A stretch of 64,000 nt of DNA from Variovorax beijingensis (GCF_007828835.1 NZ_VIVL01000013.1:62001-126000); one strand, 5' to 3'; positions 42,416 through 51,867 are shown, counted from the stretch's first letter. Notes: generated from the sequence alone by a model not told the origin. Numbers and translations are program-made.

Positions 42416-43190
42416 CGTGCGCCACCGTCAGCGAGGTGCGGTCGCCCGGGAACCAGGCCCTGGCGTATTCGATCGGCACGCCTGCGGTGTCGACGTTCAC
42501 GCTCTCCACGAACAGCACCGGCCGGCTGACCGGCTGATGCAACTGCGCGGCAATCGCGGCCTCGGGCATCTGTGCCGTGATGCGGCTGTGATGGCGCGTG
42601 TAGTCGGCCACGCCATGGGCCTCGAAGCCGGCGGTGATGGAGCCGGTCTCGCGCACCACGGCCTCCAGTCCCGCGAAGCGCGGCAGGGGAAAGAAGCGTT
42701 CGCTGCAATGCAGCGGCTGGCCCTCGGCTTCGCCGATCACCTGCAGGCAGAGCAGCGAGCTGCGCGCCGGCACCGCGAGCGAGCGCGCCTGCGCCGCGGT
42801 GGCGCGCACGGTGCTCGCGCCGGTCACGCGCAGCGCGCCGCGCAACCCCGCCAGCGCCATGCTGCGCTGGAAGCGCGGGCGCTTGACCAGGGCGAGGTCG
42901 ACCGCGAACTCTTCCACGTAGGTGCCGCTGCCCTGCGTCACGCGCAGCAGCCCCTGGCTGCAAAGGTTGGCGAGCGAACGCCGGATGGTGTGGCGGTTCA
43001 CGCCGAACTGCTCGGCCAGCGCGTGCTCGGAGGGCAGGCGCTGGCCCGGCAAATACACGCCGCGCGCAATGGCCTCGGCCAGGTCGGCCGCAATGCGGAT
43101 CCAGAAGCTGTCGCGTGCGGTGCGTTCGGTGGTGGTGGCGGCGGGGCGCGGAGCCAGCGCGGAGGCAGGGGTCGTCATCGTGCTTGTCAT
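42408..43190 (-). CDS. phnF: GntR/HutC-family repressor PhnF
   Basis: 260 residues. Winged helix at about 25-95 (SFWIRIAADLAEAIARGVYLPGQRLPSEHALAEQFGVNRHTIRRSLANL), then a UTRA ligand domain (about 115-255). PhnF proteins repress C-P lyase genes until phosphonate or a derivative is present. The start at 43190 has AGTAGG upstream; an ATG four codons later is possible. It faces phnG across 75 bp, with a candidate site at 43235-43246. Confidence 0.9.
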   Translation of the reverse strand: MTSTMTTPASALAPRPAATTTERTARDSFWIRIAADLAEAIARGVYLPGQRLPSEHALAEQFGVNRHTIRRSLANLCSQGLLRVTQGSGTYVEEFAVDLALVKRPRFQRSMALAGLRGALRVTGASTVRATAAQARSLAVPARSSLLCLQVIGEAEGQPLHCSERFFPLPRFAGLEAVVRETGSITAGFEAHGVADYTRHHSRITAQMPEAAIAAQLHQPVSRPVLFVESVNVDTAGVPIEYARAWFPGDRTSLTVAHDD

Positions 43191-43234
43191 TAAACCTACT
43201 TGCGCGCTCTCTAAGCTCGCGTCAGTTGCCGAAT

Positions 43235-43246
43235 TTGTCTATACAA
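43235..43246. promoter_or_regulatory. Candidate PhnF operator before phnG
   Basis: TTGTCTATACAA, symmetric ends TTGT/ACAA, 20 bp upstream of the phnG start and in the phnF-phnG gap. A near-identical site precedes phnC at 49123. Confidence 0.65.
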
Positions 43247-43265
43247 CTTCAAGCGTATCACTCTC

Positions 43266-43784
43266 ATGTTTCATGGCTTTGACACAGAACCCGCCGCGCG
43301 TCCGCTGCGCCGCGCGCAGTGGCTCGCGATGCTGGCGCGCGCGCCCGTCTCGCTGCTCGAACCGGCGCTCGCGCAGCACGCCGAGACCCCGCCGCAGTGG
43401 CTGCGCGCACCGGAGACCGGCCTGGTGATGGTGCAGGGCCGCGCCGGCGGCACGGGCGAGCGCTTCAACCTGGGCGAGGTGACGGTCACGCGCTGCGCAC
43501 TGCGTCTCGGTGGCGATGCGCCGCAGCCGGGCGCCGCGGTGGGCGTGGCCTATGTGCTCGGCCGTTCGCACCGCCATGCGCAGCTCGCGGCCGTGGCCGA
43601 CGCGCTGCTGCAGGACCCGGCGCAGCAGGCCGCGCTCGATGCCCGGCTGCTGGCGCCGGTGCGTGCGCATCTCTCGGCGCTGCGCGCGCAGCGCCATGCC
43701 CGCGCGCAGGCCAGCAAGGTCGAGTTCTTCACGGTGGCGCGCGAAGCCGGCGGCGCCGACATGGACGAGGACGATTCCGAATGA
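43266..43784 (+). CDS. phnG: C-P lyase subunit PhnG
   Basis: 172 residues. The family pattern RRAQWLAMLARAP, GLVMVQGRAGGTGERFNLGEVTVTRCALRL and YVLGRSHRHAQLAAVADALL is clear. With PhnH, PhnI and PhnJ it forms the core complex that cleaves C-P bonds. It ends with an acidic tail DMDEDDSE. Overlap with phnH (ATGA). Confidence 0.95.
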   Translation: MFHGFDTEPAARPLRRAQWLAMLARAPVSLLEPALAQHAETPPQWLRAPETGLVMVQGRAGGTGERFNLGEVTVTRCALRLGGDAPQPGAAVGVAYVLGRSHRHAQLAAVADALLQDPAQQAALDARLLAPVRAHLSALRAQRHARAQASKVEFFTVAREAGGADMDEDDSE

Positions 43785-44404
43785 ACGCGAACATGCTTTC
43801 CACCCTGGGCGCGGGATTCACCGATGCCGCGCTCGGCAGCCAGGCGGTGTTCCGTTCGGCGCTGCAGGCACTCTCGCATCCGGGCCGCATCGTCGAGCTG
43901 TCGCACGATGCGCAGGCGCCGTCGCAGGGGCACGGCGCCTCGGCCGCGCTGCTGCTGGCGCTGCTCGATCCCGACTGCCGCCTCTGGCTGTCGCCGTCGC
44001 TCGCGGGCAGCGACGCGGCCGCATGGCTGCGCTTTCACACCGGCTGCGTGCTGGTCGAGGAGCCTGCGCAGGCGCAGTTCGCGTGGATCGGCCAGGGCGA
44101 TGCATGCCCGCCGCTCGATGCATTCGCGCAGGGCAGCGACGCCTATCCCGACCAGTCGGCCACCTGCGTGATCGATGTGATGGAGGTGTCCGCACCGGCC
44201 GAAGGAAACCAGCCGTGCTGGACGCTGCGCGGCCCCGGCATCCAGGACCGCACCGTGCTCGCCGTCGAGGGCCTGGCACCGGCCTTCGCCGCCCAATGGT
44301 CCGCGAACCACGCGCTGTTTCCGCGCGGCGTGGACGTGTTCCTGGCCGCGCCGCGCCGCATCGCGGGGCTGCCGCGCACCACCCGCATCGAACAGGAGGC
44401 TTGA
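43781..44404 (+). CDS. phnH: C-P lyase subunit PhnH
   Basis: 207 residues. It has the PhnH features FRSALQALSHPGRIVEL, ALLLALLDPDCRLWLS and the conserved GPGIQDRTVLAVEGL. Structural part of the core complex. It ends 1 nt before the phnI start. Confidence 0.94.
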   Translation: MNANMLSTLGAGFTDAALGSQAVFRSALQALSHPGRIVELSHDAQAPSQGHGASAALLLALLDPDCRLWLSPSLAGSDAAAWLRFHTGCVLVEEPAQAQFAWIGQGDACPPLDAFAQGSDAYPDQSATCVIDVMEVSAPAEGNQPCWTLRGPGIQDRTVLAVEGLAPAFAAQWSANHALFPRGVDVFLAAPRRIAGLPRTTRIEQEA

Positions 44405-44405
44405 G

Positions 44406-45500
44406 ATGTACGTTGCCGTCAAGGGCGGGGAAGCCGCCATCCTTGCAAGCTACCGCCTGCTGGCCGAACAGCGCCGCGGCGACACCGGCATGCCGGAGCT
44501 GTCGGTGCGCCAGATCCGCGAACAGCTGAAGCTCGCGGTCGACCGCGTGATGACCGAGGGCTCGGTCTACGACCCTGAACTGGCCGCGCTCGCGATCAAG
44601 CAAGCCTCGGGCGACATGGTGGAGGCCATCTTCCTGCTGCGCGCCTACCGCGCGACGCTGCCGCGCCTCGGCGACAGCGTGGCGCTCGACACCGCGCGCA
44701 TGGCGCTGGACCGCCGCATCTCCGCCACCTTCAAGGACCTGCCCGGCGGCCAGGTGCTGGGTGCGACGCACGACTACACGCAGCGCCTGCTCGACTTCGC
44801 GCTGCTGGCCGAGGGGCGGCAGCAGGCCGCGCCCGCGCCCGCGGCCGATGCAGGCACGCCGCCCGCGTCCGTCACGCCGCGCGTGGTCGACCTGCTGAAC
44901 CAGGAAGGGCTGATCGAGACCCGTCCCGTGCCGCCCGGCGACCCCGCGCCGGTGGACCTCACGCGTGCGCCGCTGCGCTTTCCGGCCGACCGCGCCACGC
45001 GGCTGCAGAACCTGGCGCGCGGCGACGAGGGCTTCCTGCTGGCCATGGCCTATTCCACGCAGCGCGGCTACGCGCACAGCCACCCTTTCGTGGGCGAGAT
45101 CCGCTTCGGCAGCGTGGAGCTGGAGCTCGCGCCCGAGGAGCTCGACTTCACCATCTCCATCGGCGACCTGGAGATCACCGAATGCGAGATGGTCAACCAG
45201 TTCGCGGGCAGCAAGAGCGAACCGCCGCAGTTCACGCGCGGCTACGGCCTGGCCTTCGGCCACTGCGAGCGCAAGGCGATGGCGATGAGCCTGGTCGACC
45301 GCGCGCTGCGCGCCGACGAGCTTGGCGAGCCGGTGGAGGCGCCCGCGCAGATGCAGGAGTTCGTGCTCTCGCACAGCGACAGCCTGGAGGCCTCGGGTTT
45401 CGTGCAGCACCTGAAGCTGCCGCACTACGTCGACTTCCAGTCCGAGCTCGAGCTCGTGCGGAAGATGCGCGCCGCCGCCGGCGCGGGAGACCACGAATGA
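44406..45500 (+). CDS. phnI: C-P lyase subunit PhnI
   Basis: 364 residues, starting MYVAVKGGEAAI, a PhnI hallmark, with GYARSHPF-type text (YAHSHPFVGEIRFG) and EITECEMVNQFAGSKSEPPQFTRGYGLAFGHCERKAM. In the known pathway it swaps adenine of ATP for phosphonate to make the ribose-phosphonate triphosphate. Overlap with phnJ (ATGA). Confidence 0.95.
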   Translation: MYVAVKGGEAAILASYRLLAEQRRGDTGMPELSVRQIREQLKLAVDRVMTEGSVYDPELAALAIKQASGDMVEAIFLLRAYRATLPRLGDSVALDTARMALDRRISATFKDLPGGQVLGATHDYTQRLLDFALLAEGRQQAAPAPAADAGTPPASVTPRVVDLLNQEGLIETRPVPPGDPAPVDLTRAPLRFPADRATRLQNLARGDEGFLLAMAYSTQRGYAHSHPFVGEIRFGSVELELAPEELDFTISIGDLEITECEMVNQFAGSKSEPPQFTRGYGLAFGHCERKAMAMSLVDRALRADELGEPVEAPAQMQEFVLSHSDSLEASGFVQHLKLPHYVDFQSELELVRKMRAAAGAGDHE

Positions 45501-46393
45501 CGACCACCGAATACAACTTCGCCTACCTCGACGAGCGCACCAAGCGCATGATCCGCCGCGCCATCCTCAAGGCCGTGGCCATCCCGGGCTACCAGGTGCC
45601 CTTCGGCTCGCGCGAGATGCCGCTGCCCTACGGCTGGGGCACCGGCGGCATCCAGGTGACCGCCGCGGTCATCGGGCCGCGCGACATGCTGAAGGTGATC
45701 GACCAGGGCTCCGACGACACCGTCAACGCCGTCAACATCCGCCGCTTCTTCGAGCGCACCACCGGCGTGGACACCACCACGCGCACGGCCGAGGCCACGC
45801 TGATCCAGACGCGCCACCGCATCCCCGAGGCATCGCTCGCCGAAGGGCAGGTGCTGGTCTACCAGGTGCCGGTGCCCGAGCCGATGCAGCGGCTGGAGCC
45901 GCGCGAGACCGCCACGCGCACGCTGCACGCGCTGGCCGAGTACGGGCTGATGCACGTGAAGCTCTACGAAGACATCGCGCGCTACGGCCACATCGCCACC
46001 ACCTACGACTATCCGGTGCTGGTGAACGGCCGCTACGTGATGTCGCCGTCGCCGATCCCCAAGTTCGACAACCCCAAGATGCACATGAACCCCGCGCTGC
46101 AGCTGTTCGGCGCCGGCCGCGAGAAGCGCATCTACGCCGTGCCGCCCTACACGCCGGTCGAAAGCCTGAGCTTCGAGGACCATCCCTTCGAGATCCAGCG
46201 CTGGGACACGCCCTGCGCGCTCTGCGGCGCGACCGACAGCTTCCTCGACGAGGTGATCACCGACGACCAGGGCACGCGCATGCATGTGTGCTCCGATTCC
46301 GACTACTGCCAGTCGCGGCAGCAGGCAGACGGCGTTGCCGCTGCGCCCGACCCGGCGACCGATGCGGCCGCCGTGGACGGAGTTCTCGCATGA
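45497..46393 (+). CDS. phnJ: C-P lyase catalytic subunit PhnJ (radical SAM)
   Basis: 298 residues. The four cysteines C240, C243, C265 and C271 have the E. coli spacing CxxC-x21-C-x5-C (offset one residue). The first three hold the 4Fe-4S cluster and the fourth is the proposed thiyl radical site. The N-terminal part NFAYLDERTKRMIRRAILKAVAIPGYQVPFGSREMP is highly conserved. It performs the C-P cleavage step. Overlap with phnK (ATGA). Confidence 0.96.
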   Translation: MTTTEYNFAYLDERTKRMIRRAILKAVAIPGYQVPFGSREMPLPYGWGTGGIQVTAAVIGPRDMLKVIDQGSDDTVNAVNIRRFFERTTGVDTTTRTAEATLIQTRHRIPEASLAEGQVLVYQVPVPEPMQRLEPRETATRTLHALAEYGLMHVKLYEDIARYGHIATTYDYPVLVNGRYVMSPSPIPKFDNPKMHMNPALQLFGAGREKRIYAVPPYTPVESLSFEDHPFEIQRWDTPCALCGATDSFLDEVITDDQGTRMHVCSDSDYCQSRQQADGVAAAPDPATDAAAVDGVLA

Positions 46394-47181
46394 ACGCCGC
46401 GCAAGCTTCTCCCCTTCCGCTGCTGCGCGTGCGCGGCGTCGGCAAGCGCTACGGCGATCGCGTGGCGCTGCACGACGCCTCCTTCGACCTCTGGCCCGGC
46501 GAGGTGCTGGCGGTGGTCGGCGAATCGGGTTCGGGCAAGTCGACCCTGCTCGATGCCATTGCCGCGCGCAGCCGTCCCGATGCCGGCAGCGTGCAGTTCC
46601 ATGTGCGCGGCGGCGGCCTGCAGGACGTGTTCGCGATGACCGAGGCCCAGCAGCGGTTGCTTTCGCGCACCGACTGGGGCTTCGTGCACCAGAACCCGGC
46701 CGACGGCCTGCGCATGGACGTCTCGGCCGGCGCCAATGTGGGCGAGCGCCTCATGGGCCTGGGCGAGCGGCACTACGGCCGCGTGCGCGCCACCGCGGCC
46801 GACTGGCTGCAGCGCGTGGAGATCGAGCCGGCGCGCATCGACGACACGCCGCGCACTTTTTCGGGCGGCATGCGCCAGCGCCTGCAGATCGCGCGCAACC
46901 TGGTCACGCAGCCGCGGCTGGTGTTCATGGACGAGCCGACCTCGGGCCTGGACGTGTCGGTGCAGGCGCGCCTGCTCGATCTGCTGCGCCAGCTCACGCG
47001 CCAGATGCAGCTTGCGGCCATCGTCGTCACGCACGACCTCGCGGTGGCACGGCTGCTCGCGCACCGCATGGTCGTGATGCAGCAGGGCCGCGTGGTCGAG
47101 ACCGGCCTCACGGACCAGGTGCTGGACGACCCGCAGCACGCCTACACCCAACTCCTCGTTTCCTCGGTGCTCCAGCCATGA
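46390..47181 (+). CDS. phnK: C-P lyase ABC-type subunit PhnK
   Basis: 263 residues. ABC ATPase with GESGSGKST, FSGGMRQRLQIARN and LVFMDEPTSGLD. In this family it docks on the C-P lyase core rather than on a permease. Overlap with phnL (ATGA). Confidence 0.95.
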   Translation: MNAAQASPLPLLRVRGVGKRYGDRVALHDASFDLWPGEVLAVVGESGSGKSTLLDAIAARSRPDAGSVQFHVRGGGLQDVFAMTEAQQRLLSRTDWGFVHQNPADGLRMDVSAGANVGERLMGLGERHYGRVRATAADWLQRVEIEPARIDDTPRTFSGGMRQRLQIARNLVTQPRLVFMDEPTSGLDVSVQARLLDLLRQLTRQMQLAAIVVTHDLAVARLLAHRMVVMQQGRVVETGLTDQVLDDPQHAYTQLLVSSVLQP

Positions 47182-47894
47182 CGACCCCCTTGCTTCTTCT
47201 CCAGGGCGTGGCCAAGCGCTTCACGCTGCACCACCAGAACCAGCTGGAGCTGCCGGTGTTCGACGCGGTCGACCTCAGCGTGAGCGCGGGCGAATGCGTG
47301 GTGCTCGACGGCGCCTCGGGCCTGGGAAAGAGCACGCTGCTCAAGCTCATCTATGCCAACTACCGCGCCAGCGCGGGCCGCATCACGGTGCAGGCGCCGG
47401 CCGGCCCGGTGGACCTGACCGAAGTGGCGCCGCGCGAGCTGGTGCGGCTGCGGCGCGAGACCATCGGCTACGTGAGCCAGTTCCTGCGCGTGATCCCGCG
47501 CGTGCCCGCGCTCGACGTGGTGGCCGAGCCGCTCGCCGAGGACGCCGGCGACGACCCCGCGGGCATCGAGGCCGCGCGCGCCGAGGCGCGCCGCTGGCTC
47601 GCGCGGCTGCGCATCCCCGAGCGCCTGTGGCACTTGCCGCCGGCCACCTTCTCGGGCGGCGAGCAGCAGCGCATCAACATCGCGCGCAACATGATCAAGC
47701 CCAAGCCGCTGTTGCTGCTGGACGAGCCCACCGCCTCGCTCGATGCCGCCAACACGGCCACCGTGATCGAGCTGATCCGCGAGGCCACGGCCCGCGGCGC
47801 GGCCATCGTCGGCATCTTCCACGACGCCGAAGTGGGCGCGGCCGTGGCCACCCGCCGCGTCAACGTGGGCGACTTCAGGAGCACCCGGCCATGA
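47178..47894 (+). CDS. phnL: C-P lyase ABC-type subunit PhnL
   Basis: 238 residues. ABC ATPase with LDGASGLGKSTLLK, FSGGEQQRINIARNMI and LLLLDEPTASLD. Acts with PhnK on the C-P lyase complex. Overlap with phnM (ATGA). Confidence 0.95.
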   Translation: MTTPLLLLQGVAKRFTLHHQNQLELPVFDAVDLSVSAGECVVLDGASGLGKSTLLKLIYANYRASAGRITVQAPAGPVDLTEVAPRELVRLRRETIGYVSQFLRVIPRVPALDVVAEPLAEDAGDDPAGIEAARAEARRWLARLRIPERLWHLPPATFSGGEQQRINIARNMIKPKPLLLLDEPTASLDAANTATVIELIREATARGAAIVGIFHDAEVGAAVATRRVNVGDFRSTRP

Positions 47895-49048
47895 GCGCAG
47901 CACCCATCGTCTTTTCCAACGCGCGCATGGTGCTGGCCGGCGAGGTGGTGCACGGCGCGCTCTCGGTGGCGAACGGGCGCATCGAGGCGCTGGACAGCGG
48001 CGCCACCGCGGCGGGCACGCTCGACCTCGAGGGCGACTACCTGTTTCCCGGGCTGGTCGAGGTGCACACCGACAACCTGGAGCGGCACCTGATGCCGCGC
48101 CCCAAGGTGCAGTGGGCCGAGATGCCCGCGCTGCTCGCGCACGATGCCGAGGTGGCGGCCGCCGGCATCACCACGGTGTTCGACGCACTGGGCGTGGGCG
48201 AGTCCGACCCCGAGAGCCTGCGCGGCAGCACCTGGGACACGCTGCTCGATGTGCTCGACGGCTGCATCGAGAGCGACCTGCTGCGCGCCGACCACCATCT
48301 GCACGTGCGCTGCGAGCTGCCGGCACCCAACACCATCGAGCTGTTCGAGCCGTTCCGCAACCACCCGCGCCTGTCGATGATCTCGCTCATGGACCACACG
48401 CCGGGCCAGCGCCAGTGGGAGAACATCGAGGTCGCACGCATCTACTACACCGGCAAGAAGGGCTGGAGCGACGACAAGTTCGACCGCCGCGTGTCCGAGG
48501 CCGTGTCGCTGCAGACGCGCTATGCGGAACCCCACCGCCGGCACTTCGTCGCGCATTGCCGCCTGCACGGCATTGCGCTGGCGAGCCATGACGACACCAC
48601 CGTGGCGCACGTCGAGCAGGCGCATGCGGAGGGCGCCAGCATGTCGGAATTCCCGACCACGCTGGCGGCCGCGCGCGCCGCGCGCGAACGCGGGCTCGCC
48701 AACATCATGGGCGGGCCGAACGTGGTGCGGGGCGGCTCGCACTCGGGCAACGTGGCCGCGGCCGAGCTGGCGCGCCAGGGGCTGCTCGACATCCTGTCTT
48801 CCGACTACGTGCCCGGCAGCCTCATGAGTGCCGTGATGCGGCTGGTGGACGAGGGCATCTGCACGCTGCCCGAGGCGGTGGCGATGGTGAGCCGCGCACC
48901 CGCGCGCGCGGCCGGCCTGCACGACCGCGGCAGCCTGGAACCGGGGCTGCGCGCCGACCTGGTGCAGGTGCGCATCACCACGCTGGCCGACGGTGCCAGG
49001 CACCCGGTGGTGCGCGGCGTATGGCGCCAGGGCCGGCGCGTGATCTGA
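47891..49048 (+). CDS. phnM: Phosphonate metabolism hydrolase PhnM
   Basis: 385 residues. Amidohydrolase fold: the metal-binding FPGLVEVHTDNLERHLMPRP and the later ASHDDTTVAHV. PhnM removes pyrophosphate from the ribose-phosphonate triphosphate. Last gene of phnGHIJKLM; phnC begins 100 bp later after its own control site. Confidence 0.95.
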   Translation: MSAAPIVFSNARMVLAGEVVHGALSVANGRIEALDSGATAAGTLDLEGDYLFPGLVEVHTDNLERHLMPRPKVQWAEMPALLAHDAEVAAAGITTVFDALGVGESDPESLRGSTWDTLLDVLDGCIESDLLRADHHLHVRCELPAPNTIELFEPFRNHPRLSMISLMDHTPGQRQWENIEVARIYYTGKKGWSDDKFDRRVSEAVSLQTRYAEPHRRHFVAHCRLHGIALASHDDTTVAHVEQAHAEGASMSEFPTTLAAARAARERGLANIMGGPNVVRGGSHSGNVAAAELARQGLLDILSSDYVPGSLMSAVMRLVDEGICTLPEAVAMVSRAPARAAGLHDRGSLEPGLRADLVQVRITTLADGARHPVVRGVWRQGRRVI

Positions 49049-49122
49049 GGGTGCGGCCGCGGCTGTCGCCGCAATGTCGCACAGCTGTCGCGCGCATGTC
49101 ACGGCGTCTCGCGAGACTTCAC

Positions 49123-49134
49123 TTGTCTAGACGA
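49123..49134. promoter_or_regulatory. Candidate PhnF operator before phnC
   Basis: TTGTCTAGACGA, containing the perfect palindrome GTCTAGAC. It shares TTGTCTA with the site before phnG. It ends only 14 bp upstream of the phnC ATG. Confidence 0.65.
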
Positions 49135-49148
49135 CTTTGGAATCCAAG

Positions 49149-50015
49149 ATGACCGGTGTCCTGCGCATCCACCAACTGAACAAGCACTTCGCCAACGGCC
49201 GGCATGCGCTGCGCGACGTCAACCTGGCCGTGAACCGCGGCGAGATGGTGGCGTTGATCGGCGCCTCGGGCTCCGGCAAATCCACCCTGCTGCGGCACGT
49301 GGCCGGCCTGGTGGCGGCCGACGGCGGCACCGATTCGCTGGTCGAGATCGACGGCCGCTGCGTGCAGAAGGGCGGCCGCATCCACCGCGACATCCGCAAG
49401 CTGCGCTCGCAGGTCGGCTTCGTGTTCCAGCAGTTCAACCTGGTGGCGCGGCTGCCGGTGCTGGTGAACGTGCTCGTCGGCTCGCTGCACCGCATGCCCT
49501 GGTGGCGCAGCTGGCTGCGCATGTTCACGGCGCAGGAGCGCGCGCTGGCACTCGAGGCACTGGGGCGCGTGGGCATTGCCGACTGCCATGCGCAGCGCGC
49601 CTCCACGCTGTCGGGTGGCCAGCAGCAGCGCGCGGCCATTGCGCGCACGCTGGTGCAGGGCGCCAAGGTGGTGCTGGCCGATGAACCCATTGCATCGCTG
49701 GACCCCGAGTCCTCGCGCAAGGTGATGGAGATCCTCGCGCGCATCAACCGCGAGGACGGTTGCACCGTGATCGTGTCGCTGCACCAGGTCGACATCGCGA
49801 TGAAGTACTGCCCGCGCGTGGTGGCGCTGAACCAGGGGCAGGTGGTGTTCGACGGCCCGTCCTCGGCGCTCACGCCCGCGCTGCTGCGCGAGCTGTACGG
49901 CGTGCAGGCCGACGAGCTGCTGCGGCCCGCCGCGCCGACCCCGGCACCCGAAGGCACCAACGTGCACGTGCTGAACCCGACTGCTCCCGTGTCGTGGGCT
50001 GCGCAAGCCGCATAG
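49149..50015 (+). CDS. phnC: Phosphonate ABC transporter ATPase PhnC
   Basis: 288 residues. ABC ATPase: GASGSGKSTLL, STLSGGQQQRAAIART and VVLADEPIASLDPES. The long Q-loop region VGFVFQQFNLVARLPVLVNVLVGSLHRMPWW is typical of PhnC. The ATG at 49149 has GGAA 7 nt upstream; a TTG four codons earlier would lie on the operator flank. First gene of the phosphonate importer. Confidence 0.95.
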   Translation: MTGVLRIHQLNKHFANGRHALRDVNLAVNRGEMVALIGASGSGKSTLLRHVAGLVAADGGTDSLVEIDGRCVQKGGRIHRDIRKLRSQVGFVFQQFNLVARLPVLVNVLVGSLHRMPWWRSWLRMFTAQERALALEALGRVGIADCHAQRASTLSGGQQQRAAIARTLVQGAKVVLADEPIASLDPESSRKVMEILARINREDGCTVIVSLHQVDIAMKYCPRVVALNQGQVVFDGPSSALTPALLRELYGVQADELLRPAAPTPAPEGTNVHVLNPTAPVSWAAQAA

Positions 50016-50064
50016 CCCGCGAAGAACGCGTCTTTCCATCCTTTCCATTCTCCTGGAGCCATCC

Positions 50065-51012
50065 ATGATCAAGAAACTCGTTGCCGCCGCCGTGCTGGGC
50101 CTCGGCCTTGCGGGCGCATCGCTCGCGCAGGACATCAACTTCGGCATCATCTCGACCGAGGCGACGCAGAACCTCAAGGGCGACTGGCAGCCGCTGATCG
50201 ACGACATGAGCCGCCAGACCGGCCTCAAGGTCACGGCCTTCTTCGCACCCGACTACGCCGGCATCATCGAAGGCATGCGCTTCAACAAGGTGCACCTCGG
50301 CTGGTTCGGCAACAAGTCGGCCATGGAAGCGGTGGACCGCGCGGGCGGCGAGGTGTTCGCGCAGATGGTCAACGCCGACGGCACGCAGGGTTACTACTCG
50401 CACCTGATCGTGAACCGAGAGAGTCCGCTCAACACGCTCGACGACGTGCTCAAGAACGCGAAGAACCTGAGCTTCGGCAACGGCGATCCCAACTCGACCT
50501 CGGGCTACCTGGTGCCGGGCTTCTACGTCTTCGCGCAGAACAAGCTCGATGCCAAGTCGATCTTCAAGGTGACGCGCAGCGCCAACCACGAGACCAACGC
50601 GCTGGCCGTGGCCAACAGGCAGGTCGACGTGGCCACCAACAACAGCGAGAACCTCGAGAAGGTGAAGGAGCGCTTCCCCGAGAAGTTCAAGGACATCAAG
50701 ATCGTCTGGACCTCGCCGCTGATTCCGCTCGATCCGCTCGTCATGCGCAAGGACCTGCCCGAGGCGACCAAGGCCAAGCTGCGCAGCTTCTTCTACAACT
50801 ACGCCAAGACCGATCCGCGTGAGAAGGAGATCGTCATGAAGATCTCGAAGCTCTCGGGCTTCAAGGAATCGAGCGACAAGCAGCTGCTGCCGATCCGCCA
50901 GCTCGACCTGTTCGGCCAGCGCACCAAGATCGAGGCCGACACCGTGCTCGGCGACGCCGACAAGAAAGCCAAGCTGGCCGACATCGACAAGAAGCTGGCC
51001 GCGCTGAACTGA
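50065..51012 (+). CDS. phnD: Phosphonate-binding periplasmic protein PhnD
   Basis: 315 residues. Signal peptide MIKKLVAAAVLGLGLAGASLAQ, then INFGIISTEATQNLKGDWQPLIDDMSRQTGLKV and FFAPDYAGIIEGMRFNKVHLGWFGNKSAMEAVDRAGGEVFAQ, the PhnD binding core. The many Lys residues are unusual for this GC-rich region but normal for the family. GGAG precedes the ATG. Confidence 0.95.
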   Translation: MIKKLVAAAVLGLGLAGASLAQDINFGIISTEATQNLKGDWQPLIDDMSRQTGLKVTAFFAPDYAGIIEGMRFNKVHLGWFGNKSAMEAVDRAGGEVFAQMVNADGTQGYYSHLIVNRESPLNTLDDVLKNAKNLSFGNGDPNSTSGYLVPGFYVFAQNKLDAKSIFKVTRSANHETNALAVANRQVDVATNNSENLEKVKERFPEKFKDIKIVWTSPLIPLDPLVMRKDLPEATKAKLRSFFYNYAKTDPREKEIVMKISKLSGFKESSDKQLLPIRQLDLFGQRTKIEADTVLGDADKKAKLADIDKKLAALN

Positions 51013-51054
51013 GCGCGCGCCACTTTTCTTTCCTGCTGCACTGCTGTGTCCGCC

Positions 51055-51867
51055 ATGCAACCCACGGTCCCTCTCGTCCGCCCGAGCCTGGCGCCTGCGG
51101 CGTCCGCCGCTCCCAGGCGCAGCCTCGCCTGGCAGCTCGCGTGGGCGGGCCTGCTGATCCTGCTGGCCGCGTCCTGGAAGGGCGCCGACATGCGCCCGTT
51201 CGAGCTCTGGCGCGATTCCGGCAACATGGCCACCTACGCGGCCGAGTTCTTTCCGCCGAACTTCACGCAGTGGCGCATGTACCTGCAGGAGATGGTCGTC
51301 ACCTTGCAGATCGCGCTGTGGGGCACGGCGCTGGCGGTGGTGAGCGCCGTGCCGCTGGCGCTGCTGGCTTCCGCCAACATCGTGCCCTGGTGGATCTACC
51401 AGCCGGTGCGCCGCCTCATGGACAGCTGCCGCGCCATCAACGAAATGGTGTTCGCGATGCTGTTCGTGGTGGCCGTGGGCCTGGGCCCCTTCGCCGGCGT
51501 GCTGGCGCTGTGGGTGCACACCACCGGCGTGCTGGCCAAGCTGTTCGCCGAAGCCGTGGAAGCCATCGATCCGCAGCCGGTGGAAGGCATCCGCTCCACG
51601 GGCGCCAGCGCGCTGCACGAGATCGTCTACGGCGTGCTGCCGCAGGTGATGCCGCTGTGGATCTCGTATGCGCTCTATCGCTTCGAATCGAACGTGCGTT
51701 CGGCCTCGGTGGTGGGCATGGTGGGCGCGGGCGGCATCGGCGTGGTGCTGTGGGAAATCATCCGTGGTTTCCAGTACGCCGAGACCTGCGCGGTGATGCT
51801 GATCATCGTGGTGAGCGTGAGTGCCATCGACCTGGCGTCGGCCCGCATCCGCAAGTTCCTGATCTGA
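51055..51867 (+). CDS. phnE: Phosphonate ABC transporter permease PhnE
   Basis: 270 residues. Polytopic: MYLQEMVVTLQIALWGTALAVVSAVPLALLASANI, then RLMDSCRAINEMVFAMLFVVAVGLGPFAGVLAL and the EGIRSTGASALHEIVYGVLP loop that contacts the ATPase. No good ribosome site; the ATG at 51055 or a GTG nine bases earlier could start it. Completes phnCDE. Confidence 0.93.
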   Translation: MQPTVPLVRPSLAPAASAAPRRSLAWQLAWAGLLILLAASWKGADMRPFELWRDSGNMATYAAEFFPPNFTQWRMYLQEMVVTLQIALWGTALAVVSAVPLALLASANIVPWWIYQPVRRLMDSCRAINEMVFAMLFVVAVGLGPFAGVLALWVHTTGVLAKLFAEAVEAIDPQPVEGIRSTGASALHEIVYGVLPQVMPLWISYALYRFESNVRSASVVGMVGAGGIGVVLWEIIRGFQYAETCAVMLIIVVSVSAIDLASARIRKFLI

